64,000 nt of DNA, from the NCBI GenBank assembly GCA_963767475.1, contig CAVYEI010000003.1, positions 992,001-1,056,000 of the forward strand. The letters run 5' to 3'. Position 1 is the stretch's first letter, and every line of letters begins with the position of its first letter. The position numbers and the translations under genes were made by a program. The notes beneath the pieces are model-generated. The model saw nothing but the letters and a program-made list of their open reading frames with translations, ran no database searches and was not told the origin of the DNA. Origin of the DNA: WHSW01 sp963767475 (lineage in GTDB: Bacteria; Actinomycetota; Thermoleophilia; Solirubrobacterales; 70-9). Shown here in pieces: positions 1-8,585 of the stretch.

Positions 1-947
1 TACACGTGGATGATCCGGGCCCCCAGAGCCTCGAGCTCGGCGATCGTGGTGGGACTGGGCGGGGCGCCCGCGGTCGTGACCACCAGCTTGTGGTCGAGTT
101 CCCTCGCCTCATCGGCGCCGGCGATCGTGGTCAGGACGGTCGGGGCCCCGTTCAGGTGTGTGATTCCTTCGCGCTGTATTAGGTCCCAGATCCGGTTGCC
201 CCGCACCGCCCGCAGACACACGTGGCACCCGCCGATCGCCGTGACTCCCCAGGTCGTACACCAGCCGTTGCAATGAAACATCGGCAGCGTCCATAGATAG
301 ACGGACGCGGGGGTGTGCTCGGAATGGATCACCTCTGCCAGTGCGTTAAGGCACGCACCGCGGTGCGTGTACATCACGCCCTTGGGTCGCCCCGTTGTGC
401 CCGACGTGTAGTTGATCGTGATGGTGGCCAGCTCGTCCGGTACCGCCCAGTCCACGGACTCACCCGAGCCCCGCGCCAAGAGAGCTTCGTAGTCCGCCCC
501 CACCGCAGCCGCCGCATCACCCGCGGAAGCCGACGGATCCACCACCGTCACTATCTCCTCCACGCTTTCGAGCTCGGCGGCGATTGGATCCACTCGCGGC
601 CGAAGCTCGGCATCCACGACGAGGAGCTTCGCGCCTGAGTGATTGCAGATGTAGCGGATCTCCTCGGAGGACAAACGGGTGTTGATGGGCACGAGGACGG
701 CGCCCGCGAGCGGGACGCCAAAGTGGGCGATCAGCATCTCGGGCACGTTCGGGCAGAGATAGGCGACGCGATCGCCGGGCGAGATTCCAGCGCCCCGGAG
801 GCCCCGCGCCAGCCTGAGGGCCTCCCGGGCAAACTCCGCGTAGCTGATTCGGCGCTCGCCGTAGACGATCGCCGTTTTGTCCGGGAAGACCGCAGCCGAG
901 CGCTCGAGGAATCGAAGCGGGGTGAGGGAGGAATGCGACGCGGACAT
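1..947 (-). CDS. Acyl-CoA ligase (AMP-binding, FadD/AlkK-like), 3' end cut by window edge
   Basis: N-terminal 315 residues of an ANL-superfamily ligase, which activates a carboxylic acid as acyl-AMP and transfers it to CoA. Reading the minus strand from the ATG at 947 gives an N-terminal motif like DKTAIVYGERRISY, then the AMP-binding P-loop YTSGTTGRPKGVMYTHRG near residues 177-194, then LPMFHCNGW and GAPPSP. These are typical of medium/long-chain acyl-CoA synthetases. The ATG follows the upstream amidohydrolase stop with no gap (TGAATG), so the two are translationally coupled in one operon with the amidase. The C-terminal domain lies outside the window. The substrate cannot be told; the partners suggest a carboxylate released by hydrolysis of an amide. 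Confidence 0.9.
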   Translation of the reverse strand, partial: MSASHSSLTPLRFLERSAAVFPDKTAIVYGERRISYAEFAREALRLARGLRGAGISPGDRVAYLCPNVPEMLIAHFGVPLAGAVLVPINTRLSSEEIRYICNHSGAKLLVVDAELRPRVDPIAAELESVEEIVTVVDPSASAGDAAAAVGADYEALLARGSGESVDWAVPDELATITINYTSGTTGRPKGVMYTHRGACLNALAEVIHSEHTPASVYLWTLPMFHCNGWCTTWGVTAIGGCHVCLRAVRGNRIWDLIQREGITHLNGAPTVLTTIAGADEARELDHKLVVTTAGAPPSPTTIAELEALGARIIHV

Positions 948-2648
948 TCAAAGCTCCCCGTGCACCGCCTCGCCGGCAAGCAGCGTGGCACGAACTTCGG
1001 TGTCCGGCAGATCCTCGATCGGGCACTCCAGGGGGTTCCGGTCGACGACACAAAGGTCCGCGTGATTGCCGGGCTCGAGCGACCCGATGCCCTCCCAGCG
1101 AAGCACGTGCGCGGCCTCTCGTGTCCACATCGCGAGGGCCTCCGTCCGAGAAACGCCCGGCGTCGGAGCATGTGCCTCGCTGCCGCTGTAAGTCGGCTCG
1201 ACGGCGAGAGCTAGGTGCTCGAACACATTCTTCGGCCCCCAGTCCGTGCCGCAGCCCACGTGTAACCCTGCATCCAACAGACGGCGCAGGGGAATCAGGT
1301 GCTCGAGCATGTGCTCGCCGAATCGCTCGCGAACCAGCTCCCCCTTCCCCCACGAGAAGGACATGCTCGTCGTCACGTCGAGACCGAGGTCCGCCGTGCG
1401 ACGGGCATGCTCGGCTTCAAAGAAGTACAGATGCTGAAGCAGCCAGGCCCGTCCGTCGGTCTCCAGTTTTCTCCCATCCGCCAGGGCTTCAAGGAAGTCG
1501 AGATAGGTGTCGTGCTCGCCGGTGCCGGCGGTCACGATGTTCAGACGCAGGTTGCGCTCGTGGGCGAAGCGCATCGCCTCCTCAGTCCGCCTCTGGTCGA
1601 CGAACGAAACGCCGGTGGTCTCCTCCCCGAACGGTCCCTTGTACGGGTCACGCATGAGGATGAAGCCGGGTCCGCACGGACCGCCACGACCGATGGTCAG
1701 TCCGTCGATCCTCAGCATGTCGTCTTCCCGCTGAACCATGCCGGCGGCCTGCTCAAGCCGGGCGAGGAACTCTTGGTCGTCAGGCTCTGTGTTCCACGGC
1801 ATCCCGTAGGGCTGGGCCTCGGGGCAGCACAGCACGCGCATCGTGAGCCGGCCCTCGTCGCGCAGCCACTGGTAGGCCGCGATCAACGGGAAGTCCATCG
1901 CGTGGCCCTCGTACGCGCACGTGACGCCCAGCTCGTTGAAGGCTCGCATTGCCGCCTGCGTCCCGGGACCGATCGCGCCGGGATCCATGAGCGGCAGCCG
2001 CTGCATCAGCGACTCGATGAAGGGCTCGCTCGAGTAGTAGTTGTTGACCGGGCCGCTGAGGATGCCGTTCGGATGCCCCGTCGCGTCGCGATGGATCGTC
2101 GTACGCCCAACCGTCTCGGGTAGCTCAGCCGTGATCTCGAGCTCCCTGAGCGCAGCGGTGTTCATCGCCAGGACGTTCGGAGTCGTCGGCGCCCAGGCCT
2201 GGATGATCACCGGATGCTCAGCGCTGGCCCGGTCGAGGACCTCGCGCGTCGGCAGGCGGCCCTCGGTGAGGTCGCGCCAGGAGCGACGGATGAAGTAGTG
2301 AGGCTCCCCGACCGGCGTAGTCATCACCCATTCGCCGGGTGGCGTCTGCGCAGCCTTGGCGGCGATCCTGGCCACGATGTCGTCGTGGTCGATCGCGTCG
2401 GCGAGGTCGACCAACGGGTGGCCGAACACCCCGAAATGCATCACGTGGGGATGCGTGTCGATGAGCCCCGGCAGGACGGTTGCGCCATCCAGCTCGACCA
2501 AGCGCGCCCCCTTGCCGGCGGCTGAGCGCACCTCCTGGAACTCGCCGACGGCCGTCACGCGCCCTTGATCGATCGCGATCGCGTCGGCGACCGTATCGTC
2601 GCCGTCGCAGGTGACGACCGGGCCGCCGTGGAGCACCAGCGCGCTCAT
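948..2648 (-). CDS. Amidohydrolase family protein (YtcJ/AepA-like), 566 aa
   Basis: Metal-dependent hydrolase of the amidohydrolase superfamily, cytosolic. The N-terminal small beta domain (LHGGPVVTCDG) is followed by the metal-binding HxH in GLIDTHPHVMHFG near residue 68. The C-terminal part has HVGCGTDWGP, carrying the conserved aspartate, and the closing beta domain (GSLEPGNHADLCVVD). Length is normal for the YtcJ group, whose substrates are mostly unknown. Its ATG overlaps the amidase stop by four bases (ATGA) and its stop abuts the acyl-CoA ligase start. The operon order amidase, amidohydrolase, ligase suggests stepwise breakdown of an amide or cyclic imide compound; that is inference. 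Confidence 0.9.
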   Translation of the reverse strand: MSALVLHGGPVVTCDGDDTVADAIAIDQGRVTAVGEFQEVRSAAGKGARLVELDGATVLPGLIDTHPHVMHFGVFGHPLVDLADAIDHDDIVARIAAKAAQTPPGEWVMTTPVGEPHYFIRRSWRDLTEGRLPTREVLDRASAEHPVIIQAWAPTTPNVLAMNTAALRELEITAELPETVGRTTIHRDATGHPNGILSGPVNNYYSSEPFIESLMQRLPLMDPGAIGPGTQAAMRAFNELGVTCAYEGHAMDFPLIAAYQWLRDEGRLTMRVLCCPEAQPYGMPWNTEPDDQEFLARLEQAAGMVQREDDMLRIDGLTIGRGGPCGPGFILMRDPYKGPFGEETTGVSFVDQRRTEEAMRFAHERNLRLNIVTAGTGEHDTYLDFLEALADGRKLETDGRAWLLQHLYFFEAEHARRTADLGLDVTTSMSFSWGKGELVRERFGEHMLEHLIPLRRLLDAGLHVGCGTDWGPKNVFEHLALAVEPTYSGSEAHAPTPGVSRTEALAMWTREAAHVLRWEGIGSLEPGNHADLCVVDRNPLECPIEDLPDTEVRATLLAGEAVHGEL

Positions 2649-4048
2649 ACGAGAACCTCCGCGGGCTTGGCCGCGCGCTCGAGTTCAGCGCCCAGCGCGA
2701 ACAAGGCCGACTCGCCGGCATGTTTTCCGATCAGCTGCGCCGATAGCGGGAGACCTTCGGCGTCGAAGCCGACGGGCATGGCCAAGGCCGGCCGGCCGGT
2801 CACGTTCGCCACCGGCGTGAAGGCGGCGAAACGCAGCACCAGCCCCATCCCACCGGCGACGTCGTCACCCTCGGCGGCAATCGCGCCGATCGGGAGCGGC
2901 GCGCTGGCAACAGTCGGAGTCAACACCGCATCGAACGTCTCGAGCGCGGCGTCGACCGCAACCGACCACGTGTGCAGAACGTGCTGGGCGTTCGCAAGAT
3001 CGAGCGCTGAGAGCTCCCGACCACGCCGCACCATGGCCCAGGTGAGTTGTTCGAGATTGTTCGGTCCTGCTGCCCGTTGGCTCAGCATCTCACCGAGCGC
3101 AGCGAACGCCGCGACCCCAAGGGCAAACACGTCGAGGAATGCCTCCTCGATCGCCTCGCCAGGCCACGGGTTGTCCGCAATCTCCTCGACGTCGTGGCCG
3201 GCGTCGGCCAGGATACGACCGACCGATTCCGCGGCTTGCAAGCGCTCCCGATCGAGGAGGCCGTCGAACTGCGGGTGCAAACAGAGGCCGATTCTCAATC
3301 GCGGCCCGTCGGCGAGAGCCTCGGCGAATGGGGTCGCGGGCGGTGCAGGGGCAACCGGATCGCCAGCCGAGCGTCCGGCAACAGCGTCGAGGAACGTCGC
3401 CGTATCGGCAAGGTTCCGGGTGACACATCCTTCGACCGCCAGGGGGTGATCGCCCATGTCCGGGCCGAGGGTGACTCGACCTCGCGAAGGCTTGAGTCCC
3501 ACCAGCCCGCAGCACGCAGCAGGAATTCGAATCGAGCCGCCGGCGTCCGAAGCGGAGGCAATCGACAGGGCCCCTCCGCTGACCGCGGCGGCTGCACCTC
3601 CCGACGAACCGCCAGGCGTGCGGTCCCGATCGAACGGGTTACGCACGGGTCCATACCGCTCTGGTTCGGTAACGCACAGCATGCCCATCTCCGGAGTCAC
3701 GGTCTGACCGACGACGATCAAGCCAGCCGCGCGGGCCCGTGCCATCGCCACCGAGTCGTAGCCCGGGCGATAGTCGCCGTAGAGAGCGGAGCCGTTCGTG
3801 AGCGGAAGCCCGTTGCAGGGCAGAGCTAGGTCCTTCGGGGCATATGGGACGCCTGCGAGCGGCCGCTCGTCGCCTTGCGAAATTTCAGCCGCGGCCGCAA
3901 GGGCGCGTGCGCCATCGATCACCGTAAAGGCGCCGAACTCCGCCTGGACACGCTCCGCCTCGCGCAGCGCGGCCTCCACAAGCTCGACTGCGCTGACCGC
4001 CCCGCTTCGCACGGCACCGGCCTGGTCTCGCGCCGACGCCCTCAGCAA
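2645..4048 (-). CDS. Amidase (amidase-signature family), 467 aa from a TTG start
   Basis: Amidase-signature hydrolase using a Ser-cisSer-Lys triad to cleave amides. The sequence shows YAPKDLALPCNGLPLTNGS (catalytic Lys in the APKD motif), TPGGSSGGAAAAVSGG and SDAGGSIRIPAACCGLVGLK, the full signature in the right order. I place the start at TTG 4048, just after the AGGAGG-rich stretch at about 4053-4070, because the family homology begins near LLRASARDQAGAVRSG. An upstream extension would run into the regulatory region and the divergent tetR. First gene of the amidase-amidohydrolase-ligase operon, presumably controlled by that TetR protein. The start codon is the least certain point. Confidence 0.87.
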   Translation of the reverse strand: MLRASARDQAGAVRSGAVSAVELVEAALREAERVQAEFGAFTVIDGARALAAAAEISQGDERPLAGVPYAPKDLALPCNGLPLTNGSALYGDYRPGYDSVAMARARAAGLIVVGQTVTPEMGMLCVTEPERYGPVRNPFDRDRTPGGSSGGAAAAVSGGALSIASASDAGGSIRIPAACCGLVGLKPSRGRVTLGPDMGDHPLAVEGCVTRNLADTATFLDAVAGRSAGDPVAPAPPATPFAEALADGPRLRIGLCLHPQFDGLLDRERLQAAESVGRILADAGHDVEEIADNPWPGEAIEEAFLDVFALGVAAFAALGEMLSQRAAGPNNLEQLTWAMVRRGRELSALDLANAQHVLHTWSVAVDAALETFDAVLTPTVASAPLPIGAIAAEGDDVAGGMGLVLRFAAFTPVANVTGRPALAMPVGFDAEGLPLSAQLIGKHAGESALFALGAELERAAKPAEVLV

Positions 4049-4073
4049 CTCCTTTATAGCTTCCTCCTCCGCG

Positions 4074-4114
4074 TTGACTAGCGATCGTATCAGGTAAGTT
4101 CTCCATATGGAGAA
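4074..4114. promoter_or_regulatory. tetR promoter with palindromic operator over the start codon
   Basis: On the plus strand TTGACT (4074-4079) and TAAGTT (4095-4100) form a -35/-10 pair with a short 15-bp spacer. The hexamer TAAGTT ends six bases before the tetR ATG at 4107, the spacing of a leaderless transcript. A perfect 16-bp palindrome, TTCTCCATATGGAGAA (4099-4114), covers the ATG and the predicted transcription start. It is well placed for TetR autorepression and could also act on the divergent amidase operon. No binding data; read from sequence only. Confidence 0.55.
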
Positions 4115-4778
4115 AAAGACTCGACGTAAGATCTCGCGAGTGGGAGCACCTCCGAGACGCGATCGAGAGGCGCCCCGCCTCGCCGGGCGCCGCCCGGCCC
4201 AGGCGCGAGGGGCCGCGCGCCGCCAGGCCCTCCTCGATGCCGCAGTCAAGCTGCTCGCCCGCGAAGGTGGGAGAGCGGTGACGCATCGCGCCGTGGCGCG
4301 CGAGGCAGGAACCACCCATGGCTCGCCGCGCTACTACTTCGCAACCCGCGACGAGCTGCTCGATGAGGCGCTGCGCCAGCTCGCCGACCGCCAGGTGCGC
4401 GAGGTCGAGGCGCTACTGCACGAGCCGGGCCCCACAGAGCCGGTCGCGCGGGCAGCCCGCCTTGCGGCGTTCATGGCAGGCACCGTGAGCGAGGACCGCG
4501 ATGCCACGCTCGCACGCTACGAGCTCTTCCTAGAAGCAGCTCGCAGACCGAGGCTACGCCCTGCCCTCGAGGCCTGGGGCGAGGCCTACACGAGACTCTT
4601 CGCCGCCGAACTCACCGCCGGCGCCGGGGACCCAGAGGTGGAGGCCGAACTGCTCCTCAACCTGCTCAACGGCCTACTGCTACGGCAGCTCGCCGTGCCG
4701 CGGAAAGACTTCGAGCGAGCGGAACTTAGGCCTGCGATCGAGCGCTTCCTCGGCGGCTACAACGCACCGCCCGATTGA
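4107..4778 (+). CDS. TetR family transcriptional regulator, 223 aa
   Basis: One-component repressor. After a basic, arginine-rich 35-residue N-terminal extension comes a classic TetR helix-turn-helix at about residues 38-85: ARRQALLDAAVKLLAREGG, then VTHRAVAREAGTTHGSPRYYF. The remainder is helical and matches a TetR C-terminal ligand/dimer domain. It is divergent from the amidase operon with only 58 bases between the chosen starts, and a perfect palindrome lies on its own start codon, so it probably controls itself and the neighbouring catabolic genes. The ligand is unknown. A later start within the basic extension is possible, but the upstream ATG fits the leaderless promoter exactly. Confidence 0.9.
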   Translation: MEKKTRRKISRVGAPPRRDREAPRLAGRRPAQARGAARRQALLDAAVKLLAREGGRAVTHRAVAREAGTTHGSPRYYFATRDELLDEALRQLADRQVREVEALLHEPGPTEPVARAARLAAFMAGTVSEDRDATLARYELFLEAARRPRLRPALEAWGEAYTRLFAAELTAGAGDPEVEAELLLNLLNGLLLRQLAVPRKDFERAELRPAIERFLGGYNAPPD

Positions 4779-4784
4779 GCGAAC

Positions 4785-5081
4785 TCAGTACCCGAGCGCG
4801 AACTTGGCGTCCTCGGACATCATCTCCGGGGACCACGGCGGCTCGAAGATCATCTTCGGGTGCACCTTGTCGACGCCCTCGAGGTCGCCGACGAATTCGC
4901 GCATCTGCTCTGAGACCTGGGGCCCGATCGGGCAGGCGGGCGTGGTCAGGGTGAAGGTGACGAATACCTCCGGACCCTCGATCTCGACGTCGTAGACGAG
5001 CCCGAGGGAGACGAAGTCGAGCCCGAGCTCGGGGTCGATCACCTCTTCGAGCGCCTCGTAGACGTCTTCTTCGGAAGCCAT
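4785..5081 (-). CDS. MIP18/DUF59 family Fe-S assembly protein (SufT/PaaD-like), 98 aa
   Basis: Small DUF59 protein of the kind that helps assemble or deliver iron-sulfur clusters. The diagnostic features are EEVIDPELGLDFVSLGLVYDVEI at the N-terminus and TLTTPACPIGPQVSEQMREF with the conserved cysteine. The length equals a stand-alone DUF59 domain. It converges on tetR with six bases between the ends, and no suf genes are nearby in the window, so its partner system is elsewhere. Start is the ATG at 5081. Confidence 0.9.
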   Translation of the reverse strand: MASEEDVYEALEEVIDPELGLDFVSLGLVYDVEIEGPEVFVTFTLTTPACPIGPQVSEQMREFVGDLEGVDKVHPKMIFEPPWSPEMMSEDAKFALGY

Positions 5082-5163
5082 GGGTCAATCGTAGAGGACG
5101 CCTTCCCAAACTCGGAAAAGTGAACCGGCGCATCCGCGAGCGGGGCTTGGAACAATCGCCCGC

Positions 5164-8016
5164 TTGCTTCGGGGAGCCAGAACTCTGATCGCTGCGCTGG
5201 CGCTGGCGCTGATCGGCGCCGCGCCGGCGAGCGCGAAGCAGTTCACGCTCTCGGCCGCTGAGACGGCCGATCGCGACTGCACCACGAGCGCGCCCGCCGC
5301 CGGGCCCGCGGTCGCGACCCAGACCCTGCGGGCCCCCTATACGGCCGCGATCACGGCCGGCCTGGCCGGCGGCACGGGCGACTGGGACCTGGCCGTGGTC
5401 GACCCGCGCAGCGGCCGCGTGGTCGCCGGGTCGGCTTCGCGCGGCGCCGATGAGCTCGCGCAGGGCTACGTCACCGAGGGCGAACGCCTCGTGGTCAAGG
5501 CCTGCCGGCGCTCGGGCGCGAGCGCGGCGACGGAGCTCACGGTCGCCTTCACCCGGGTCGCCACCGGCGAGGCGCCCGCGGTCCAGCTCGTCAACGTCGC
5601 CACGCCCGACGCCGCCAGCGAGCGCCGACTGCTCTCGCTCGGCCTCGACCTCGCCGAGCATTCCGGACCCGGCTATATCACCGCGGTCCTGCACGGACCC
5701 CGGGACGCGGCGCGGCTGCGCGCGGCCGGGCTCGGCTTCGACGTCGTCGTCGCCGACCTCGTCGCCTCCGACGCGCGCGACCGAGCCACCGACAACCGCT
5801 TGTCGCGCGCGATCGAGACCTCCTCCCTGCCCAGCGGCCGGACCACCTACCGACGCCTCTTCGACTACAGCGAGGAGATGAAGACGCTGGCCGAGAACAA
5901 CCCCGACCTGGTCCGCCCGCTGACCCTGCCGCTGAAGACCTACGAGGGCCGTACCGTCGAGGGGATCGAGATCACCGAGAACGCGGGCGAGCGCCGCGAC
6001 GGCAAGCCCGTGTTCGTGATGCTCGGCGTCCACCACGCTCGCGAATGGCCGTCGGGCGAACACGCGATCGAATGGGCCTACGAGTTGATCAAGGGCTACA
6101 AGTCCGACGACGCGCGGATCAAGCGCTTGCTCCGCTCCACCCGGACGATCATCGTCCCGATCGTCAACCCCGACGGCTTCAACACCTCGCGCGAGGCGGG
6201 CGAGCTGCTCGGCGCCGGCGGCGGCCGCGGCGGCAACGACACCCTCAACATCGCCACCTCGCCGAACGAGTACCGGCGCAAGAACTGCCGTCTGCTCAGC
6301 GACGCGGCCTCCGGCAGCTGCCTGCAGGCCTCGGTCGGTCTGCGCGAGCCCGGCGTCGACCCGAACCGAAACTACGGCGGCTTCTGGGGCGGCCCCGGCG
6401 CCGGCACCGATCCCCTGGCCCAGGACTACCGCGGCCCGGCGCCGTTCTCCGAGCCCGAGTCGGAGAACATCCGGCAGTTGATCTCCGGGCGCCAGGTGGT
6501 GACCATGATCACCAATCACACCTTCTCCGACCTCGTCCTGCGCCCGCCGGGAATCGCGGCCCAGGGCGACCCCTTCGACGAGACCGTCTACAAGGCGCTC
6601 GGCGACGCGATGGCGGCCCAGAACGGCTACACGAGCCAGAAGGGCTTCGAGCTCTACGACACCACCGGAACGACCGAGGACTGGTCGTACTTCGCCACCG
6701 GCGGGCTCGGGTTCACGTTCGAGATCGGCTGCAACACCGAGCCAGCGCTGCCGATCGACAGCGGCTGCGTCGGCAACTTCCACCCGCCCTACGCCGATGT
6801 GATCGCCGAGTACGAGGGCACCTCCGCGCGGGCCCAGGCGGTCGGCGGCAAGGGCAATCGAGAGGCCTACCTGATCGCCCAGGAGAGCACGGCCAACGCA
6901 GACCGGCACTCGGTGCTGGTCGGCGACGCTCCGCCCGGCGCCGTGCTGAAGCTCGAGAAGCGCTTCCAGACCGCGACCTCCCCCCAGGCCGACGGTCAGC
7001 CGATCATGCTCGACGACCATCTGACCTCGGAGCTCAAGATCGGCGACGCGGGCGAGTACCGCTGGGACATCAATCCCTCGACCCGGCCGCTGGTCGCCAA
7101 GGCCGCGGGTCGCGAGGCGCAGGGACCCCCGAGCCCGGCGATCGCCTTCAGCGGCGACGCCAGCGGGGCGACGCCGTGCGCGGATTTCGAGACCGACGAT
7201 CCCAGCTGCTGGAACGACCACCCGTTCACGATTCCCGGCGGCGCCGGCGTCGACAACGACTCGGCGACGGTCTCGATCAACTGGACCAGCCCGGTCAGCG
7301 ACTGGGACATGAAGGTGTTCCGCGACGTCGACGGCGACGGCACCTCCGAGACCGAGACCGCCGCGGACGAGGTCGGCCAGTCGGGCACCTCGCCCCCGTC
7401 GACGACCGAGTCGACCACCTTCATCCAGCCGGAGGCCGCCGATGGGCGCCTCGCGCCCGGCAACTACGTCGTGCGGGTGGTCAACTACGCCTCCGCGGAT
7501 CCCTACACCGGCGAGGTCGAGTTCGCCGGTCCGGGCGCCTTCTCGCCGGCGAAGACCGAGAGCTGGACCCTCACCTGCAGCGTCGACGGCAACGTCGGCA
7601 GCAGTGAGGAGGTGAAGATCGCGCGCGGCGAGCGCAAGCGCATCGATCTGCGCCAGGCCTGCGTGCGGGGGCTCGACCTGAGCTGCGCCGGTCAGCGGGC
7701 GACGGTCGCGGGGACCAAGGACGCCGACAGCCTTCGCGGCACCAAGGGCAACGACGTGATCGCCGCCGAGGGCGGGCGCGACAGAATCAACGGCCGCGGC
7801 GGCAACGACCTGATCTGTGGCGCCGCCGGCAAGGACAAGATCAAGGGCGCCGGCGGCAGGGACCGGCTCAAGGGCCAGGGCGGCGGCGACAGGCTGCGCG
7901 GCGGTGGCGGCAAGGACCGCCTCGGCGGCGGCAAGGCCCGCGACCGGCTCAACGGCGGCGGTGGCAAGGACCGCTGCAGCGGCGGACCCGGCAGGGACCG
8001 CAAGCGCCACTGCTAG
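5164..8016 (+). CDS. Secreted M14 zinc carboxypeptidase with RTX-like basic C-terminal repeats, 950 aa
   Basis: Exported metallopeptidase. The TTG start gives a signal peptide of about 24 residues ending GAAPASA. The M14 domain follows a long pro-region: zinc ligands HAREWPSGEH (H291xxE294), substrate-binding VNPDGF and DPNRNYGGFWGG, a third-ligand region NHTFSDLVLRPP, and the catalytic glutamate in GFTFEIGCN. A beta-rich region around 690-820 (NWTSPVSDWDMKVFRDVDGDG) resembles a pre-peptidase/P-type domain. Residues from about 852 to the end are degenerate hemolysin-type GGxGxD repeats rich in Lys and Arg, which may bind calcium or the acidic cell surface. Monocistronic in appearance. The start codon is uncertain because no clear Shine-Dalgarno is seen. 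Confidence 0.9.
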   Translation: MLRGARTLIAALALALIGAAPASAKQFTLSAAETADRDCTTSAPAAGPAVATQTLRAPYTAAITAGLAGGTGDWDLAVVDPRSGRVVAGSASRGADELAQGYVTEGERLVVKACRRSGASAATELTVAFTRVATGEAPAVQLVNVATPDAASERRLLSLGLDLAEHSGPGYITAVLHGPRDAARLRAAGLGFDVVVADLVASDARDRATDNRLSRAIETSSLPSGRTTYRRLFDYSEEMKTLAENNPDLVRPLTLPLKTYEGRTVEGIEITENAGERRDGKPVFVMLGVHHAREWPSGEHAIEWAYELIKGYKSDDARIKRLLRSTRTIIVPIVNPDGFNTSREAGELLGAGGGRGGNDTLNIATSPNEYRRKNCRLLSDAASGSCLQASVGLREPGVDPNRNYGGFWGGPGAGTDPLAQDYRGPAPFSEPESENIRQLISGRQVVTMITNHTFSDLVLRPPGIAAQGDPFDETVYKALGDAMAAQNGYTSQKGFELYDTTGTTEDWSYFATGGLGFTFEIGCNTEPALPIDSGCVGNFHPPYADVIAEYEGTSARAQAVGGKGNREAYLIAQESTANADRHSVLVGDAPPGAVLKLEKRFQTATSPQADGQPIMLDDHLTSELKIGDAGEYRWDINPSTRPLVAKAAGREAQGPPSPAIAFSGDASGATPCADFETDDPSCWNDHPFTIPGGAGVDNDSATVSINWTSPVSDWDMKVFRDVDGDGTSETETAADEVGQSGTSPPSTTESTTFIQPEAADGRLAPGNYVVRVVNYASADPYTGEVEFAGPGAFSPAKTESWTLTCSVDGNVGSSEEVKIARGERKRIDLRQACVRGLDLSCAGQRATVAGTKDADSLRGTKGNDVIAAEGGRDRINGRGGNDLICGAAGKDKIKGAGGRDRLKGQGGGDRLRGGGGKDRLGGGKARDRLNGGGGKDRCSGGPGRDRKRHC

Positions 8017-8017
8017 A

Positions 8018-8031
8018 GGCCGCCGGCGGCC
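8018..8031. repeat. Perfect 14-bp GC palindrome after the carboxypeptidase gene
   Basis: GGCCGCCGGCGGCC begins two bases after the peptidase stop codon. It could form a five-base-pair stem with a four-base loop, but no T-run follows, so it is at best a weak transcription-end signal. Confidence 0.3.
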
Positions 8032-8060
8032 CACCGGGGCGGCTATCTATCTTCTAGGTC

Positions 8061-8585
8061 ATGGCCCTGGTGCTTCTGTTCCTGTTCTTGCTGCTGCCGA
8101 TCGCGGAGATCTACGTGATCATCCAGGTCGGCGACGCGATCGGCTGGGCGCCGACCCTGCTGCTGCTGATCCTCGACGGATTAGCGGGCGCGGCGCTGGC
8201 CCGCTCGCAGGGCCGCGTCGCCTGGGAGCGCTTCAACCTCGCGCTCACCGAGGGCCGGGTGCCGGCCAGTGAGACCTTCGACGGAGCGATGATCATCGTC
8301 GGCGGCGCACTGCTGCTCGCTCCCGGGTTCATCACCGACATCGTCGGCTTCGCCCTCCTGATCCCGCCCACGCGTGCCGTGTTCAAGGCCGTGGTCGCCC
8401 GGCTCGCGCGCCGGCGGATCACCTTCGGCATCGCCGTCCCGGGTGGGGGGCCGCACGCCGCCGGACCGCGACCGGGAGCCGCCGGGCGGCGGTCGGCGCC
8501 GGCGCGAGGCTACGACTACGAGGGCACGGCACGCGAGATCGACGAGTCACCGTCGGAGATCGAGCCCGGTGACCGGGGTGAGTGA
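8061..8585 (+). CDS. fxsA: FxsA family inner-membrane protein, 174 aa
   Basis: FxsA-type membrane protein; in E. coli overexpressed FxsA relieves F-plasmid exclusion of phage T7, but the general role is unknown. The sequence shows LLLPIAEIYVIIQVGDAIGW, GLAGAALARSQGRVAWERF and the hallmark LLAPGFITDIVGFALLIPPTR, with three or four membrane segments in residues 1-115, then a proline/glycine-rich cytosolic tail. TATCTT at 8048-8053 lies seven bases before the ATG, so this mRNA may be leaderless. Its 3' end overlaps the next gene by 17 bases, suggesting an operon with that gene and the HAD hydrolase. Confidence 0.92.
   Translation: MALVLLFLFLLLPIAEIYVIIQVGDAIGWAPTLLLLILDGLAGAALARSQGRVAWERFNLALTEGRVPASETFDGAMIIVGGALLLAPGFITDIVGFALLIPPTRAVFKAVVARLARRRITFGIAVPGGGPHAAGPRPGAAGRRSAPARGYDYEGTAREIDESPSEIEPGDRGE

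Noticed and set aside
7720..8010. DNA tandem repeat or CRISPR-like array
   Set aside because: The repetition is at protein level (glycine/aspartate repeats in the peptidase tail); the units vary at DNA level and are in frame.
8018..8031. Rho-independent terminator after the peptidase
   Set aside because: The palindrome has almost no loop and no following T-run; kept only as a low-confidence repeat.
4726..8034. Very long open frame on the minus strand opposite the M14 peptidase
   Set aside because: It is antisense to a gene with clear motifs; the translation is Ala/Gly/Arg/Val-rich and domain-free, as expected for the third-position GC bias of such DNA.
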